The translations under genes were made by a program, and so were the position numbers. A stretch of 64,000 nucleotides of DNA from Deltaproteobacteria bacterium (GTDB taxonomy: Bacteria > Myxococcota > Kuafuiibacteriia > Kuafuiibacteriales > Kuafuiibacteriaceae): the NCBI GenBank assembly GCA_016713425.1, contig JADJPE010000005.1, positions 7,112,001-7,176,000 on the forward strand. Direction: 5' to 3'. Numbering within the stretch: the stretch's first letter is position 1; each line of letters opens with the position of its first letter. Below are positions 37,894 to 48,502 of the stretch, in pieces. The notes under the pieces were generated by a model. The model saw only the letters and a program-made list of their open reading frames with translations. It was not told the origin of the DNA and ran no database searches.

Positions 37894-38271
37894 TTAGCGG
37901 TCCTCGATGTCGCGCGTGAGCGCCGCGATCCAACCTGGCGACACGGCGCGCGGCACCTCGATGACCACGCCGCCGACCGACCGGACCACGATGACGGGCG
38001 CGCCGAGTTCCACTGGGTCGAGGCCCCGAGCATCCTCGCATCGGATGCGAACCGGAACCAGGCCGACATCATCCGGGACCGCTGTCCGGCCTGACGGTCC
38101 GAGCCGTTGTCGCCACCAGTAGATCCGCTGCGCACTCACACCTTGCGACCGCGCGAATGCGACCACCGACTGGCCACTTCGTTCGAGCGCCACCAGCATC
38201 GAGCGTGCTTCTGCTTCCGACCAACGGCCATGAGCAGCTGTCCCCGTCGTCTTTTGATTCTTCGAAGTCAT
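37894..38271 (-). CDS. tnpA: IS66 accessory protein TnpA
   Basis: 125 aa, intact. It has an N-terminal HTH (RWSEAEARSMLVALERSGQS, SQGVSAQRIYWWRQRLG) and a short C-terminal beta segment (VIVVRSVGGVVIEVPR), the usual form of the IS66 first open reading frame. The stop lies 2 bp before the tnpB start. Confidence 0.88.
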   Translation of the reverse strand: MTSKNQKTTGTAAHGRWSEAEARSMLVALERSGQSVVAFARSQGVSAQRIYWWRQRLGPSGRTAVPDDVGLVPVRIRCEDARGLDPVELGAPVIVVRSVGGVVIEVPRAVSPGWIAALTRDIEDR

Positions 38272-38891
38272 GGACCGGAATCATCGCCCGTCTCCCGATC
38301 GGCGGTCCCGACCTTTCTCGGCGCCTGACCGGACGCTCACCCTTGCCGTAGCGCGCCTGCCAGTCGAAGAGCTTCGCGGGTTGGATGGCCAGCCAGCGGG
38401 CGAAGCGCTTAACCGCGATCTCGGTCTTCTCGGCCCACGTACGGACGAAGTCGACAACCGCGTCGCGGGTGTCGTGAGGCACCCACCGCCCGGTCAGGGC
38501 TCCCCAAGTGTTACGTCGCGTCGCCCGCGCGTGCTGCGCCATTGAGATCGGTTCGAAGGATGGAGAACGTTGCCGGCGCGTGCTCCCCGCGCGTGCAGAG
38601 CGCCGGGACCATCCCACGCGATGTCGATGCCGCGCGACACATCCTCGGCATCGCCAGGAACGTCGCGCACGTTCACGAGACCGACGCCATCACCCTCGCG
38701 CTCGTCACTTCTTGACTCGCTTCATGGCTACGGCTCGGGAGCTTCACCGAGAGCCGCGCACGAGACAAGATGGGGGCCGGCGGTTTGTCCGTCAGCGCAG
38801 CGAGAAAGTCCGAAATTCGACGAAGACACGAACAAACGAGCGCCATATCCGAGGCCTTCCGTCACGGCATGAAACGGGCTCATGGCGCATT

Positions 38892-40375
38892 GTGTGCGCG
38901 CAAGCGGTTTCGGAATACAAACCACGAAAACCGGAGTCGGGAATCCTGCATCGGCTCGTCTCGACCCACTTTGACGAGTTTGTCGAAAGTTTCGAGGACG
39001 CCGATTCCTGTGAGTCCGGGTTGCCGACATTTGTCCGTAAAGAATTTGAAGAATTCCTCGACTGCGGGATCTTGGAACGCGGTTTCGTCCTTCTCTTCTG
39101 CGACCGATGCCAGCGTGAGCACGCTCTGGCCTTTTCGTGCAAGGGGCGGGCGATTTGTCCGAGCTGCGGTGCACGACGGATGCAGGAGACGGCGGCCCAT
39201 CTCGTCGATGACGTGCTGCCCGATGTCGCGCTGCGGCAATACGTGCTGAGCCCGCCGTTCGAACTGCGCGGTCTTCTCGCGTGCAAACGAGAGGTCTTGG
39301 CGAAGATGGTGAACTTCTTCGTTCGGGCGATCTTTGAGCAACTGACCACCTGGGCTCGATGCCAGGGTCTTGCAGAACCGAAATGCGGAGCCGTCACCTT
39401 CATTCAGCGATTCACGAAGACCCTGAATATCTCACCGCATCTTCATGTGCTCGTTCTCGACGGAGTCTTCGCGAACGAAGAAGACGGTCCCCGTTTCGTC
39501 GAATGCCCAGCCCCAACGAATCGAGACCTTCTCTCGTTGGCCCAAACCGTGTTCAAGAAGATGGAGAAATTTCTCGCGAAGAGCGGATATCTCCGAAGCG
39601 ATTCGGACGCTCTTGAGGAAGCCTCGCTGACACCCTTGGAGCGCTGGTATGTGCGCGGCCTCGCGGAGCCATCGATGCTGTCGCCAAGTCGCATCGTGGA
39701 CGTCAAGTCCACGGCGATCGAGTGTGGTGGATTCAGTGTTCATGCTCAGGTTCGTGTTGCCCAAGGCGATCGACGAGGACGAGAAAGGCTCTGCCTATAT
39801 GCGGCCCGTCCGCCATTCGCCGAAGATCAACTTCGCATGAGCGGTGATGGGCGAGTTCGGCTGACGCTTCGTCGTCCAGCGAAGAACGGGCAGGGTGCGA
39901 TCGTTCTATCACCGGTACAGTTTCTGAGACGCCTCGCGTGGCTCGTTCCTCCCCGGCGCAGCATCAGGTTCGCTACGCGGGCGTTCTGGCTTCGGCCTCG
40001 AAAGTGCGGCGCGCGATTGTTCCAAGGCCCGCACCCGCTCTTCAGCTCGCCTTCCCCATCGAGAACATGAGGCCTCAGGTTCAGAAGCGCCGCATGTCGT
40101 GGGCCAAGCTGTTGGCCCGGGTCTATTCGATTGATGGCGAGCGCTGCTTGAGTTGCGGCGGCCGCCTGAGGCCGATCGGTGCGGTGACTGAATCGAGTCA
40201 CGTCAAGCAGACTCTCGGTCGGATGAGACGTCAGCGATGCGCCCGAGATCCCCTCAGCTCGCCCTCGATCTCTGATCGACGCCACAAACCGACCCAAGAT
40301 CCCAAGCTCCCCGGGCTCGGCGCTTCTTGTCCGCGCGGTCGCATGGCTCGTCCGCTGGGGGAGAGGTACGTCTGA
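38892..40375 (+). pseudogene. IS91-type transposase, copy 1, frameshifted
   Basis: The start is inferred at GTG 38892. A zinc-finger region CDRCQREHALAFSC...CPSCGARRM, then YVLSPPFELRG, and the HUH-like motif ISPHLHVLVLDGVF identify an IS91/Y2 rolling-circle transposase. Near 39950 one C of a C-run is missing relative to copy 2 (cctccccgg versus cctcccccgg). The C-terminal part (HQVRYAGVLASASKVRRAIV, LLARVYSIDGERCLSCGG) therefore continues in another frame to 40375. A 19-bp deletion relative to copies 2 and 3 lies just before the intron site. Confidence 0.88.
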
Positions 40376-40511
40376 ACGCTGCCCGCAGGCTACGGGACTC
40401 AGCGGCAGTCCCGTCTTGTGCCGTTCCGAACCGGCCACACTGCGCGCAATATGTGACTCGTCGCACACCTGCGTCGGTTCTCCGACTCCTCCGGGCATGG
40501 TCGAAGCCGAT

Positions 40512-42506
40512 GTCGGGTGGCCTCGGGAGGTCTCCCTCCCGAGGCTCCCACGGATCCGGACGTGCAGATTTCCCGCATCCGGCTCTTCGGCTCACGGATT
40601 CGCTGCACGACGATAGACGCTGTGTACGACACGTGGCTTGGCGAGGGGGTACCGCTTCAAGAGCTCCTGGAAACGTTCCCAAGGCATATGGGCGCTGCGA
40701 GCGACGGTTGAGCCATCTCTGCCAGTGCCGACGGGTCCCCTCGATCAGCTGCGCGAGCGCTCGGAAGTTACCGGTGATCCCGTAATATCCGTAGTGCCCC
40801 CGAAGCTTCAGATTCAGACCCTTTTGCTGCTCCGACAGCGGGATGTGCCGGTTCTTCCGGCACCACAGCCCGATCGCTAGCAGCGCTCGGCGAAGGCGGC
40901 TCGCAGCCGTCTTGCGCTTCACGACCCAATAGCCTTGGCGCGACCTCCCCCAGTAATGAGTGAAGCCGAGCAGGTCGAACGTCCCCGCCCTCTCCCGGTG
41001 ATCGCCGCGCGGGGCCGTCGAAACGGCACCATCCGCGTCTTCTCCGGGTGGAGCAGCAGACCATATCTCCCGAATCGCTTCGGGAGCACGGCCATCACTC
41101 GCTGCGCGTCCGTGTCCTTCTCGAGCGCGATCACTCCGTCGTCGGCATAGCGGATCAGGCAGGCCTCGCCTGCCAGACGCGGCTTCACCTCCGACTCGAA
41201 CCAGCGATCGAGCACCTCGTGGAGGAACACGTTCGCGAGCAGCGGTGAGATCACCCCTCCCTGGGGCGTGCCTTCGTTCGGATGCATGACCGCACCGCCT
41301 TCGAGCACGCCCGCTTTCAGCCACTTGTCGATCGCACGGCGGATGACTCCGTCGCGCACCCGCTGGTCGAGAAAGCTCCGCAGATGAACGTGACTCATCG
41401 AGTCAAAGAAGCTCTTGATGTCGAGCTCGATAACTACGCCACCACCCATCTTCGTCAGGACGTCCCTCAGTCGTTCGAGCGCCTGATGCGCCGACCGGTC
41501 TGGTCGGAAACCATACGAGCAATCCAAAAAGTCCTGCTCGTAAACGGCCTCCAAGACCATCACCACCGCGCGCTGGAGGATCTTGTCTTCCAACGTCGGG
41601 ATGCCGATCGGGCGCAGCTTCGTCCCGTCGCCCTTGGGGATGTACACGCGCCGGACGGGAGGTGCTCGGTACGTCCCCGACTTGAAGCGGTCAAGCAGCG
41701 ATTGGAGGTTCGACTCCAGGCTCGCCGCGTATCCCGCCGCCGTCTGACCGTCCACGCCGACCGCGCCGTCCTTGCGCGTCCTCCGATACGCTTCGCGCAG
41801 GAGGTCCACATCGATGAGGTGGGCGAGCGTCGTCATCACCATCTGCGGCGCTTGCCTCGCCAGTTTCGCTGTCCGCTCGAGTTTCGTTGTGACGCTGATT
41901 GGACTCGATGTTCCTGGCATCTTTCCTCCGAGCGGTCCCGTGACCCGGCGCCTCTTTCCCTCAGCCGGGTCCCCTGGGGAGAGTTCCCCGGCTTCCTCGG
42001 TACAGTGAGGCGCTCCGACTCCCGACCATCCCTCCCGCCGCGCTTCGTTTCCTTCGCTTGGCGGTACCTGCGTTGTGCTCGTCATTTGCTCCCGCGGGCC
42101 CGAGCACTGGCGCCCCGCGAGCCTGGACCCCTTGTTCCGACGGTCCGAGCCGGGTCGAAGCAGGAGACGGTCGGGCCTCCCAGGTTCCTGGGGATCCCAT
42201 TTCCATGCGTATGCCGTGCTCTCAGACCCCGGCGGGACCTCGGCGCCTCGCCCAAACGGCGCTCCGGTGTCGCCGCCGTGCCAAACAACGCCGACGGCTC
42301 CCGCGACCCATAGATTTCGAGGCTCAATCACACAGCCTTCGCACTCCCTGTGTACGCTTCGCAGCCGAGGTCGCCCTCCGGCCACGCAACACTCGGTTCC
42401 GGTGGGTGGCTAGCCCTTGCCGGGCGGGGCTCCTCCCCGCTGGGGTCCGACGAGAAGTTTCAGCCTGTCATCTGCATCCCCTTCTCCCAGGCTTCGCCTG
42501 GCGCAC
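40512..42506 (-). mobile_element. Group II intron, copy 1 (single)
   Basis: 1995 nt on the minus strand. The 5' end GTGCGC at 42506 fits the GUGYG rule and the 3' end is ...CCGAC at 40512. Domain V is 40553-40585, a 33-nt hairpin with arms GAGCCGGATGC and GCACGTCCGGATC. It lies antisense within the tail of IS91 copy 1. Its upstream exon is a 17-nt segment shared by all three sites (tgattgccctatcggcc on the plus strand). Boundaries are confirmed by the empty site at 54087/54088. Confidence 0.9.
40592..42085 (-). pseudogene. ltrA: Group II intron reverse transcriptase/maturase, copy 1, frameshifted
   Basis: The start is ATG 42085 (MTSTTQVPPSEGNEARREGW). RT motifs are intact: DGQTAAGYAASLESNL, RPIGIPTLEDKILQRAV, GTPQGGVISPLLANVFLHEV and LIRYADDG. 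Relative to copy 2, one base is missing near 40985 (gtccccgcc versus gtcccccgcc) and two near 40690 (ggcgctgcg versus ggcgcgctgcg). The maturase X domain (LLGFTHYWGRSRQGYWVVKR) is therefore out of frame. This copy should need a maturase supplied in trans. Confidence 0.9.
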
Positions 42507-42523
42507 TGATTGCCCTATCGGCC

Positions 42524-43822
42524 TGCGGCAATACGTGCTGAGCCCGCCGTTCGAACTGCGCGGTCTTCTCGCGTGCAAACGAGAAGTCTTGGCGAAGATG
42601 GTGAACTTTTTCGTTCGGGCGATCTTTGAGCAACTGACCGACTGGGCTCGATGTCAGGGTCTCACAGGACCGAAATGCGGCGCAGTCACCTTCATTCAGC
42701 GATTCACGAAGACCCTGAACATCTCACCCCATCTTCATGTGCTCGTTCTCGACGGAGTCTTTGCGAACGAAGAAGAGGGTCCCCGTTTCGTCGAATGCCC
42801 AGCCCCAACGAATCGAGACCTTCTTTCGTTGGCCCAAAGGGTCTTCAAGAAGATGGAGAAATTTCTCGCGAAGAGCGGATATCTCCGAAGCGAGTCGGAC
42901 GCTCTTGAGGAAGCATCGCTGACACCCGTGGAGCGCTGGTATGTGCGGGGCCTCGCGGAGCCATCGATGCTGTCGCCAAGTCGCATCGTGGACGTCAAGT
43001 CCACGGCGATCGAGTGTGGTGGATTCAGTGTTCATGCTCAGGTTCGTGTTGCCCAAGGCGATCGACGAGGACGAGAAAGGCTCTGCCTATATGCGGCCCG
43101 TCCGCCTTTCGCCGAAGGTCAACTTCGCATGACCGATGATGGCCGAGTTCGGCTGACGCTTCGTCGTCCAGCGAAGAACGGCCAGGGTGCGATCGTTCTA
43201 TCACCGGTTCAGTTTCTGAGACGCCTCGCGTGGCTCGTTCCTCCCCCGGCGCAGCATCAGGTTCGCTATGCGGGAGTTCTGGCCTCGGCCTCGAAAGTGC
43301 GGCGCGCGATTGTCCCAAGGCCCGCACCGGTTCTTCAGCTCGCCTTCCCGATCGAGAACATGAGGCCTCGGGTTCAGAAACATCGCATGTCGTGGGCCAA
43401 ACTGTTGGCCCGCGTCTATTCGATTGATGGAGAGCGCTGCTTGAGCTGTGGCGGCCCACTTAGGCCGATCGGTGCGGTGACTGAATCGAGTCACGTCGCG
43501 CAGACTCTCGGTCGGATGCGACGGCAGCGATGCGCTCGAGATCCCCTCAGCTCGCCCTCGATCTCTGATCGACTCTACAAACCAACCCAAGGTCCCACGC
43601 TCCGGGCCTCGGCGCTTCTTGTCCGCGCGGTCGCACTGCTCGTCCGCTGGGGAGAGGTACGTCTGAACGCTGCGCGCAGGCTACGGAACTCAACGGCAGT
43701 CCCGTCTTGTGCCGTTCCAAACCGGCCAGACTGCGCGCAACATGTGACTCGTCGCACACCTGCGTCGGTTCTCCGACTGCTCCGGGCATGGTATCGACGA
43801 CGCATAGTGAGTCGAAGCCGAT
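42524..43822 (+). pseudogene. IS91-type transposase, copy 2, N-terminally truncated
   Basis: It begins abruptly at LRQYVLSPPFELRGLLACKR right after the 17-nt intron exon segment, so the zinc finger is missing. The C-terminal part is uninterrupted through LLARVYSIDGERCLSCGGPL because the C-run near 43245 is complete. The open frame then runs on through antisense intron sequence to 44193, which is not real coding. The copy ends at the second intron. Confidence 0.85.
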
Positions 43823-43902
43823 GTCGGGTGGCCTCGGGAGGTCTCCCTCCCGAGGCTCCCACGGATCCGGACGTGCAGATTTCCCGCATCCGGCTCTTCG
43901 GC

Positions 43903-46900
43903 TCACGGATTCGCTGCACGACGATAGACGCTGTGTACGACACGTGGCTTGGCGAGGGGGTACCGCTTCAAGAGCTCCTGGAAACGTTCCCAAGGCATAT
44001 GGGCGCGCTGCGAGCGACGGTTGAGCCATCTCTGCCAGTGCCGACGGGTCCCCTCGATCAGCTGCGCGAGCGCTCGGAAGTTACCGGTGATCCCGTAATA
44101 TCCGTAGTGCCCCCGAAGCTTCAGATTCAGACCCTTTTGCTGCTCCGACAGCGGGATGTGCCGGTTCTTCCGGCACCACAGCCCGATCGCTAGCAGCGCT
44201 CGGCGAAGGCGGCTCGCAGCCGTCTTGCGCTTCACGACCCAATAGCCTTGGCGCGACCTCCCCCAGTAATGAGTGAAGCCGAGCAGGTCGAACGTCCCCC
44301 GCCCTCTCCCGGTGATCGCCGCGCGGGGCCGTCGAAACGGCACCATCCGCGTCTTCTCCGGGTGGAGCAGCAGACCATATCTCCCGAATCGCTTCGGGAG
44401 CACGGCCATCACTCGCTGCGCGTCCGTGTCCTTCTCGAGCGCGATCACTCGGTGAGTCGCCCGCGGGAGTCTCACCCGCGGGCGCTCGCAGAACCGTACG
44501 TGAGCCTCTCGACTCATACGGCTCCCATCATGCAACCGGTGACCTGAGGCCCAATTTCCAGTGCTCAAAGAGCTGGGGTTCTCGCCGAGCGATCTGCCCC
44601 AGCCAATGAATTGCCCTGGTGTGATGCCTTCGCAGTCGTTTGTATTTCCGCTTCGCCCAGAGCACCAAGTCGTACTCGAGTTGGCGGAGCGACGGGTACA
44701 GCATCGAGCGATAGAATGCGCCGTAGTAGTTGATCCAGCCCCGCACCGTTGCATTGAACATGTGCGCGAGGTCGTTCAACGTCTTGTCGCTGCGCTTGCC
44801 GATGTGCCAGCTTCGTATCTCTGCACGGATCGCCTTGGCCGCCTTATCGCTGATCGCGGGGCTGAAGTTTACAAACGTCTTGCCCCAGCGGTTCTTCGAA
44901 AGACGAGGCCGAAACGTATATCCCAGGAAGTCGAACCGTTCGGGCTCGTGATGGCCACGACGGTCTTCGTCCTTGCAGTATACGATTTTGGTTTTCTCCG
45001 GGTGCAGCTCAAGACCGCAAGCTCGCAGCCGCTCACGTATCGACTCCAGCACCCGCTGGGCCTCTGCAAAACTTCTGCAGTGCGCCAGCAGATCGTCGGC
45101 GTACCTTTCGAACGGCACGTCGGCGTAATGCCGTCTCATCCAATCGTCGAACGCGTGATGCATGAAGATGTTGGCGATCAACGGGCTGACCACACCGCCT
45201 TGAGGAGTTCCTTTGCCTCGCGCTTGCAGCCCATCCGCTGTTTGCAGCGGAGCCTTGAGCCACCGCTCGATGTAAAGAAGAACCCACTTCTCGTCGGTGT
45301 GATGCCGCACCGCCTTCATCGTCAGCTCATGGTCGAGATTGTCAAAGAAGGCGCGGACGTCGATGTCTATGACCCAGTTATACTTCCAGCACCGCTGCCG
45401 CGCTGTCGCCAACGCTTGGTGGGCTGATTTACCAGGTCGATAGCCATACGAGTCGGGGTGGAACTTAGGTTCCACGACCGGCTCAAGCTGCATCTTCACC
45501 ACGGTCTGGGCGACTCGATCCGCCACGGTGGGAATTCCCAACAACCGGGTGTTTCCATTCGCCTTGGGGATCTCGACTGCCTTAACCGCGGGAGGGAAGT
45601 AGCTGCCCGAGCTCATCCGGTTCCAGATGCGATACAGATTGTCTTTGAGCTTGCTCTCGAACGCTTCTAACGTCTCGTCATCTATGCCCGCTGCTCCTTT
45701 GTTCGCCTTCACTCGAAGGTAGGCTTCATACACCTGCTGTTTGGAAATTCGATACGGTTTTGCCTGACCCGCAAGCTCCTCCCGTTGCCGGTTGACCTGC
45801 GTGCTCGGCTGCATGACTCGGCCCCTTCGCTCCGGTCGCATTACCGACCTTCCTCGCTACTACGAGCCGATCCGTCCCTCGCCCATGCCTTGGTACTCGG
45901 CGCCTCGTGGGTCTGCCACTTGGCGTTCTCCCTTCGCATCACGAGCGAGGTTCCCACGTTCCGTGCAAGAACCTGTTGCAGCTTCACGCCACCTCTATGC
46001 CGGACGCCGTCTGGGTCGGTAGGCAGGTGTCCCCAGACTCATCCCGGGCCAACGACTCCGTCCCGGTTTCGACGTCGTCTATACGCTTTCGACAGTTCAT
46101 CGGTGGTTCAGTCTTTCGTCTCTCTGCAACCCACATGACGTGGTCTTGGCCACGCCTTTTCCGCGACGCTCACGACCAGGGCCGTTGTGCCCTCGCCGCT
46201 CGCGGTTGTTTGGAGCCTCCGCCTGCACGGCGGCTCCGAGGGGCCCACCCTCATTTCTTGCACAGCACAGCTGCATCTAGGCGGCCATCACGGCCTCCCT
46301 TCTGCGCCTTCGTGGCGCACCGTCGTCGGCATAGCGGATCAGGCAGGCCTCGCCTGCCAGACGCGGCTTCACCTCCGACTCGAACCAGCGATCGAGCACC
46401 TCGTGGAGGAACACGTTCGCGAGCAGCGGTGAGATCACCCCTCCCTGGGGCGTGCCTTCGTTCGGATGCATGACCGCACCGCCTTCGAGCACGCCCGCTT
46501 TCAGCCACTTGTCGATCGCACGGCGGATGACTCCGTCGCGCACCCGCTGGTCGAGAAAGCTCCGCAGATGAACGTGACTCATCGAGTCAAAGAAGCTCTT
46601 GATGTCGAGCTCGATAACTACGCCACCACCCATCTTCGTCAGGACGTCCCTCAGTCGTTCGAGCGCCTGATGCGCCGACCGGTCTGGTCGGAAACCATAC
46701 GAGCAATCCAAAAAGTCCTGCTCGTAAACGGCCTCCAAGACCATCACCACCGCGCGCTGGAGGATCTTGTCTTCCAACGTCGGGATGCCGATCGGGCGCA
46801 GCTTCGTCCCGTCGCCCTTGGGGATGTACACGCGCCGGACGGGAGGTGCTCGGTACGTCCCCGACTTGAAGCGGTCAAGCAGCGATTGGAGGTTCGACTC

Positions 46901-47269
46901 CAGGCTCGCCGCGTATCCCGCCGCCGTCTGACCGTCCACGCCGACCGCGCCGTCCTTGCGCGTCCTCCGATACGCTTCGCGCAGGAGGTCCACATCGATG
47001 AGGTGGGCGAGCGTCGTCATCACCATCTGCGGCGCTTGCCTCGCCAGTTTCGCTGTCCGCTCGAGTTTCGTTGTGACGCTGATTGGACTCGATGTTCCTG
47101 GCATCTTTCCTCCGAGCGGTCCCGTGACCCGGCGCCTCTTTCCCTCAGCCGGGTCCCCTGGGGAGAGTTCCCCGGCTTCCTCGGTACAGTGAGGCGCTCC
47201 GACTCCCGACCATCCCTCCCGCCGCGCTTCGTTTCCTTCGCTTGGCGGTACCTGCGTTGTGCTCGTCAT
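43903..47269 (-). CDS. ltrA: Group II intron reverse transcriptase/maturase, copy 2, split by the inner intron
   Basis: Exon 1 runs from ATG 47269 to 46321 and exon 2 from 44450 to 43903. Joining them gives exactly 1497 nt, 498 aa, without frameshift. The split Gly codon GGA is restored immediately after YADD, giving YADDGVIALEKD as in copy 1. Exon 2 has the X domain and ends HSVYRRAANP. It lacks both frameshifts of copy 1, so the spliced product would be the only complete maturase of this type in the window. Unspliced, it yields a truncated RT stopping shortly after YADD. Confidence 0.88.
44451..46320 (-). mobile_element. Inner group II intron
   Basis: 1870 nt on the minus strand. The 5' end GTGCGCC at 46320 fits GUGYG. 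Domain V at 44491-44524 is a classic 34-nt hairpin with arms GAGCCGTATG and ACGTACGGTTC. A GC-rich stem (CCCGCGGG repeats) follows as domain VI. The 3' end is at 44451, with one base of uncertainty because the last bases read CACC. It carries its own RT, distinct from the outer one. It is inserted within the first-to-second base of the Gly codon following YADD. Confidence 0.9.
44528..45814 (-). CDS. ltrA: Reverse transcriptase/maturase of the inner group II intron
   Basis: 428 aa from ATG 45814 (MQPSTQVNRQREELAGQAKP). RT motifs are all present: AAGIDDETLEAFESKLKDNL, RLLGIPTVADRVAQTVV, DIDVRAFFDNLDHELTMKAV, GTPQGGVVSPLIANIFMHHA, FERYADDLLAHC and LELHPEKTKIV. The X domain (FDFLGYTFRPRLSKNRWGK) and the group II intron maturase-specific end (RGWINYYGAFYRS) follow. 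No C-terminal endonuclease domain is seen. The stop lies 4 nt before domain V, as usual. Confidence 0.95.
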   Translation of the reverse strand: MQPSTQVNRQREELAGQAKPYRISKQQVYEAYLRVKANKGAAGIDDETLEAFESKLKDNLYRIWNRMSSGSYFPPAVKAVEIPKANGNTRLLGIPTVADRVAQTVVKMQLEPVVEPKFHPDSYGYRPGKSAHQALATARQRCWKYNWVIDIDVRAFFDNLDHELTMKAVRHHTDEKWVLLYIERWLKAPLQTADGLQARGKGTPQGGVVSPLIANIFMHHAFDDWMRRHYADVPFERYADDLLAHCRSFAEAQRVLESIRERLRACGLELHPEKTKIVYCKDEDRRGHHEPERFDFLGYTFRPRLSKNRWGKTFVNFSPAISDKAAKAIRAEIRSWHIGKRSDKTLNDLAHMFNATVRGWINYYGAFYRSMLYPSLRQLEYDLVLWAKRKYKRLRRHHTRAIHWLGQIARREPQLFEHWKLGLRSPVA

Positions 47270-47744
47270 TTGCTCCCGCGGGCCCGAGCACTGGCGCCCC
47301 GCGAGCCTGGACCCCTTGTTCCGACGGTCCGAGCCGGGTCGAAGCAGGAGACGGTCGGGCCTCCCAGGTTCCTGGGATCCCATTTCCATGCGTATGCCGT
47401 GCTCTCAGACCCCGGCGGGACCTCGGCGCCTCGCCCAAACGGCGCTCCGGTGTCGCCGCCGTGCCAAACAACGCCGACGGCTCCCGCGACCCATAGATTT
47501 CGAGGCTCAATCACACAGCCTTCGCACTCCCTGTGTACGCTTCGCAGCCGAGGTCGCCCTCCGGCCACGCAACACTCGGTTCCGGTGGGTGGCTAGCCCT
47601 TGCCGGGCGGGGCTCCTCCCCGCTGGGGTCCGACGAGAAGTTTCAGCCTGTCATCTGCATCCCCTTCTCCCAGGCTTCGCCTGGCGCACTGATTGCCCTA
47701 TCGGCCCCAGCACACCTCCGGCTTCAAATCATCCTAGCCTCGCT

Positions 47745-47960
47745 AGCTAGGCCAAGCTTCTCGCCCGGGTGTACAACATCGACTCCGAGCGCTGCCCAAA
47801 AGTGTGGTGGTCGTCTCCGACCCATCGGGGCCATCGCAGATCCCACCGCAGCCGAGAACCACATCGCTCGGCTCGCACGATACAGCACCCGAGCCCCTCC
47901 CCAGTTTGCGCTCACCCTGTCACCCGTCCGACCACCAGCAGATCGCCGACCCGCGAGTGA
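47745..47960 (+). pseudogene. Diverged IS91-type transposase tail, copy 5
   Basis: KLLARVYNIDSERCPK followed in a second frame by GGRLRPIGAIADPTAAENHI is a diverged version of the C-terminal LLARVYSIDGERCLSCGGPL region of the other copies. At least one frameshift is present. It abuts the 5' exon of intron copy 2. Confidence 0.7.
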
Positions 47961-48249
47961 TGCCTTCGTCATCGCGCCGCGAGGCTGCGCAGGAATCTCG
48001 CCTCCAGCCTGGAGGTGTTTCGCTGGGTGTATGAGGAACCCGCTACCCGTCCCCCATCTCTCGACCACCCGGACCAACTTCCCATGGACCAGCCCTCAAT
48101 CCGGCGACCACCGGGTCGCCGCTTCGACCTGAGACGTCCCGCCACTTTGCCTTAAACGCTCTACCGACTACTCTCCGGCCACGCGAGCCGTTGCGGACAT
48201 GACGGCGTACCGCGCCATGCTCGTGCTCGTCCCGAGGAGGCACCCGGAT

Positions 48250-48440
48250 TCATCATGGAGGGCAAGCGCCCCGGCGTTGTTGAGCTTGCCCGCCTGAGCT
48301 GTTGCGGAAGCACAGCGCCCTCTCGCGCTGGTCGACATCAAGCTTGATGCTCGTGGGCCTCGCTGTTGTCGACCGGCAAGCGTGGGTCGGTGAGGAAGAG
48401 AGTCAAGCCCTCCCGGTGCTTCAGGGCGTAGCGGATCGCC
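48250..48440 (-). pseudogene. IS66-type transposase fragment
   Basis: One minus frame reads AIRYALKHREGLTLFLTDPR followed by LPVDNSEAHEHQA and a stop, and another frame continues the sense. LPVDN followed by a Glu is the third catalytic site of IS66 transposases. The sequence around it (47961-48249) shows no further gene. Confidence 0.6.
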
Positions 48441-48502
48441 CTTCCTACGGGGATGACGTCGTCGCCTTCGAGACGAATAGCTCTCTCGGCGCACCCGGGG
48501 AT

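Larger units (their letters stand above)
35748..38340. mobile_element. IS66-family insertion sequence
   Basis: 2593 bp. The ends are inverted repeats: gtgagtgtccgg at the left and, read inward from the right, gtgagcgtccgg. An 8-bp target duplication ccttgccg flanks it (35740-35747 and 38341-38348), which is the size expected for IS66. The same site occurs once, uninterrupted, at 61130-61137. It carries the three IS66 genes tnpA, tnpB and tnpC, all on the minus strand; the last two are frameshifted. Confidence 0.95.
34898..38542 (-). pseudogene. IS3-type DDE transposase, copy A, split by an IS66 element
   Basis: The gene starts at ATG 38542 (MAQHARATRRNTWGALTGRW), is interrupted after codons for WQARYGK at 38341, and resumes at 35747 (ANEHNALVPRDHWLDDDEQR) to the stop at 34898. 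The catalytic residues remain visible: HIDIAYL, ISDNGPQF and NGKLERLNKTVK. Copy B at 60288-61331 is the uninterrupted version. The element is dead as it stands. Confidence 0.9.
33938..39143. repeat. Segmental duplication, copy A (IS3 + IS91 block, interrupted by IS66)
   Basis: 33938-35747 plus 38341-39143 is nearly identical to 59332-61932. The match continues in copy B after its own insertion (39144-39718 matches 63426-64000). Small indels distinguish the copies: a cg near 34345, a c near 34504 and a poly-G run near 34835. The first 700 bp (33938-34640) hold no gene I can support. One plus frame reads coding-like sequence (TPEAVRAFRAFGLRCSRSAP, SIPEPELQHVVAELCERY) but is broken differently in the two copies. 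Confidence 0.9.
43823..47689 (-). mobile_element. Group II intron, copy 2, containing a second group II intron (twintron)
   Basis: The outer intron is the same element as copy 1. Its 5' GTGCGC is at 47689, its 3' end at 43823 and its domain V at 43864-43896. It is interrupted at 44451-46320 by an unrelated group II intron. Without the insert it would be 1997 nt. It sits in the same position and orientation in the tail of IS91 copy 2 as copy 1 does in its own IS91 copy. Confidence 0.9.

Noticed and set aside
42058..44193. 711-codon plus frame spanning intron and IS91 copy 2
   Set aside because: Only the middle part (42524 to about 43600) is transposase. The ends are antisense to the group II introns and are joined to it by chance.
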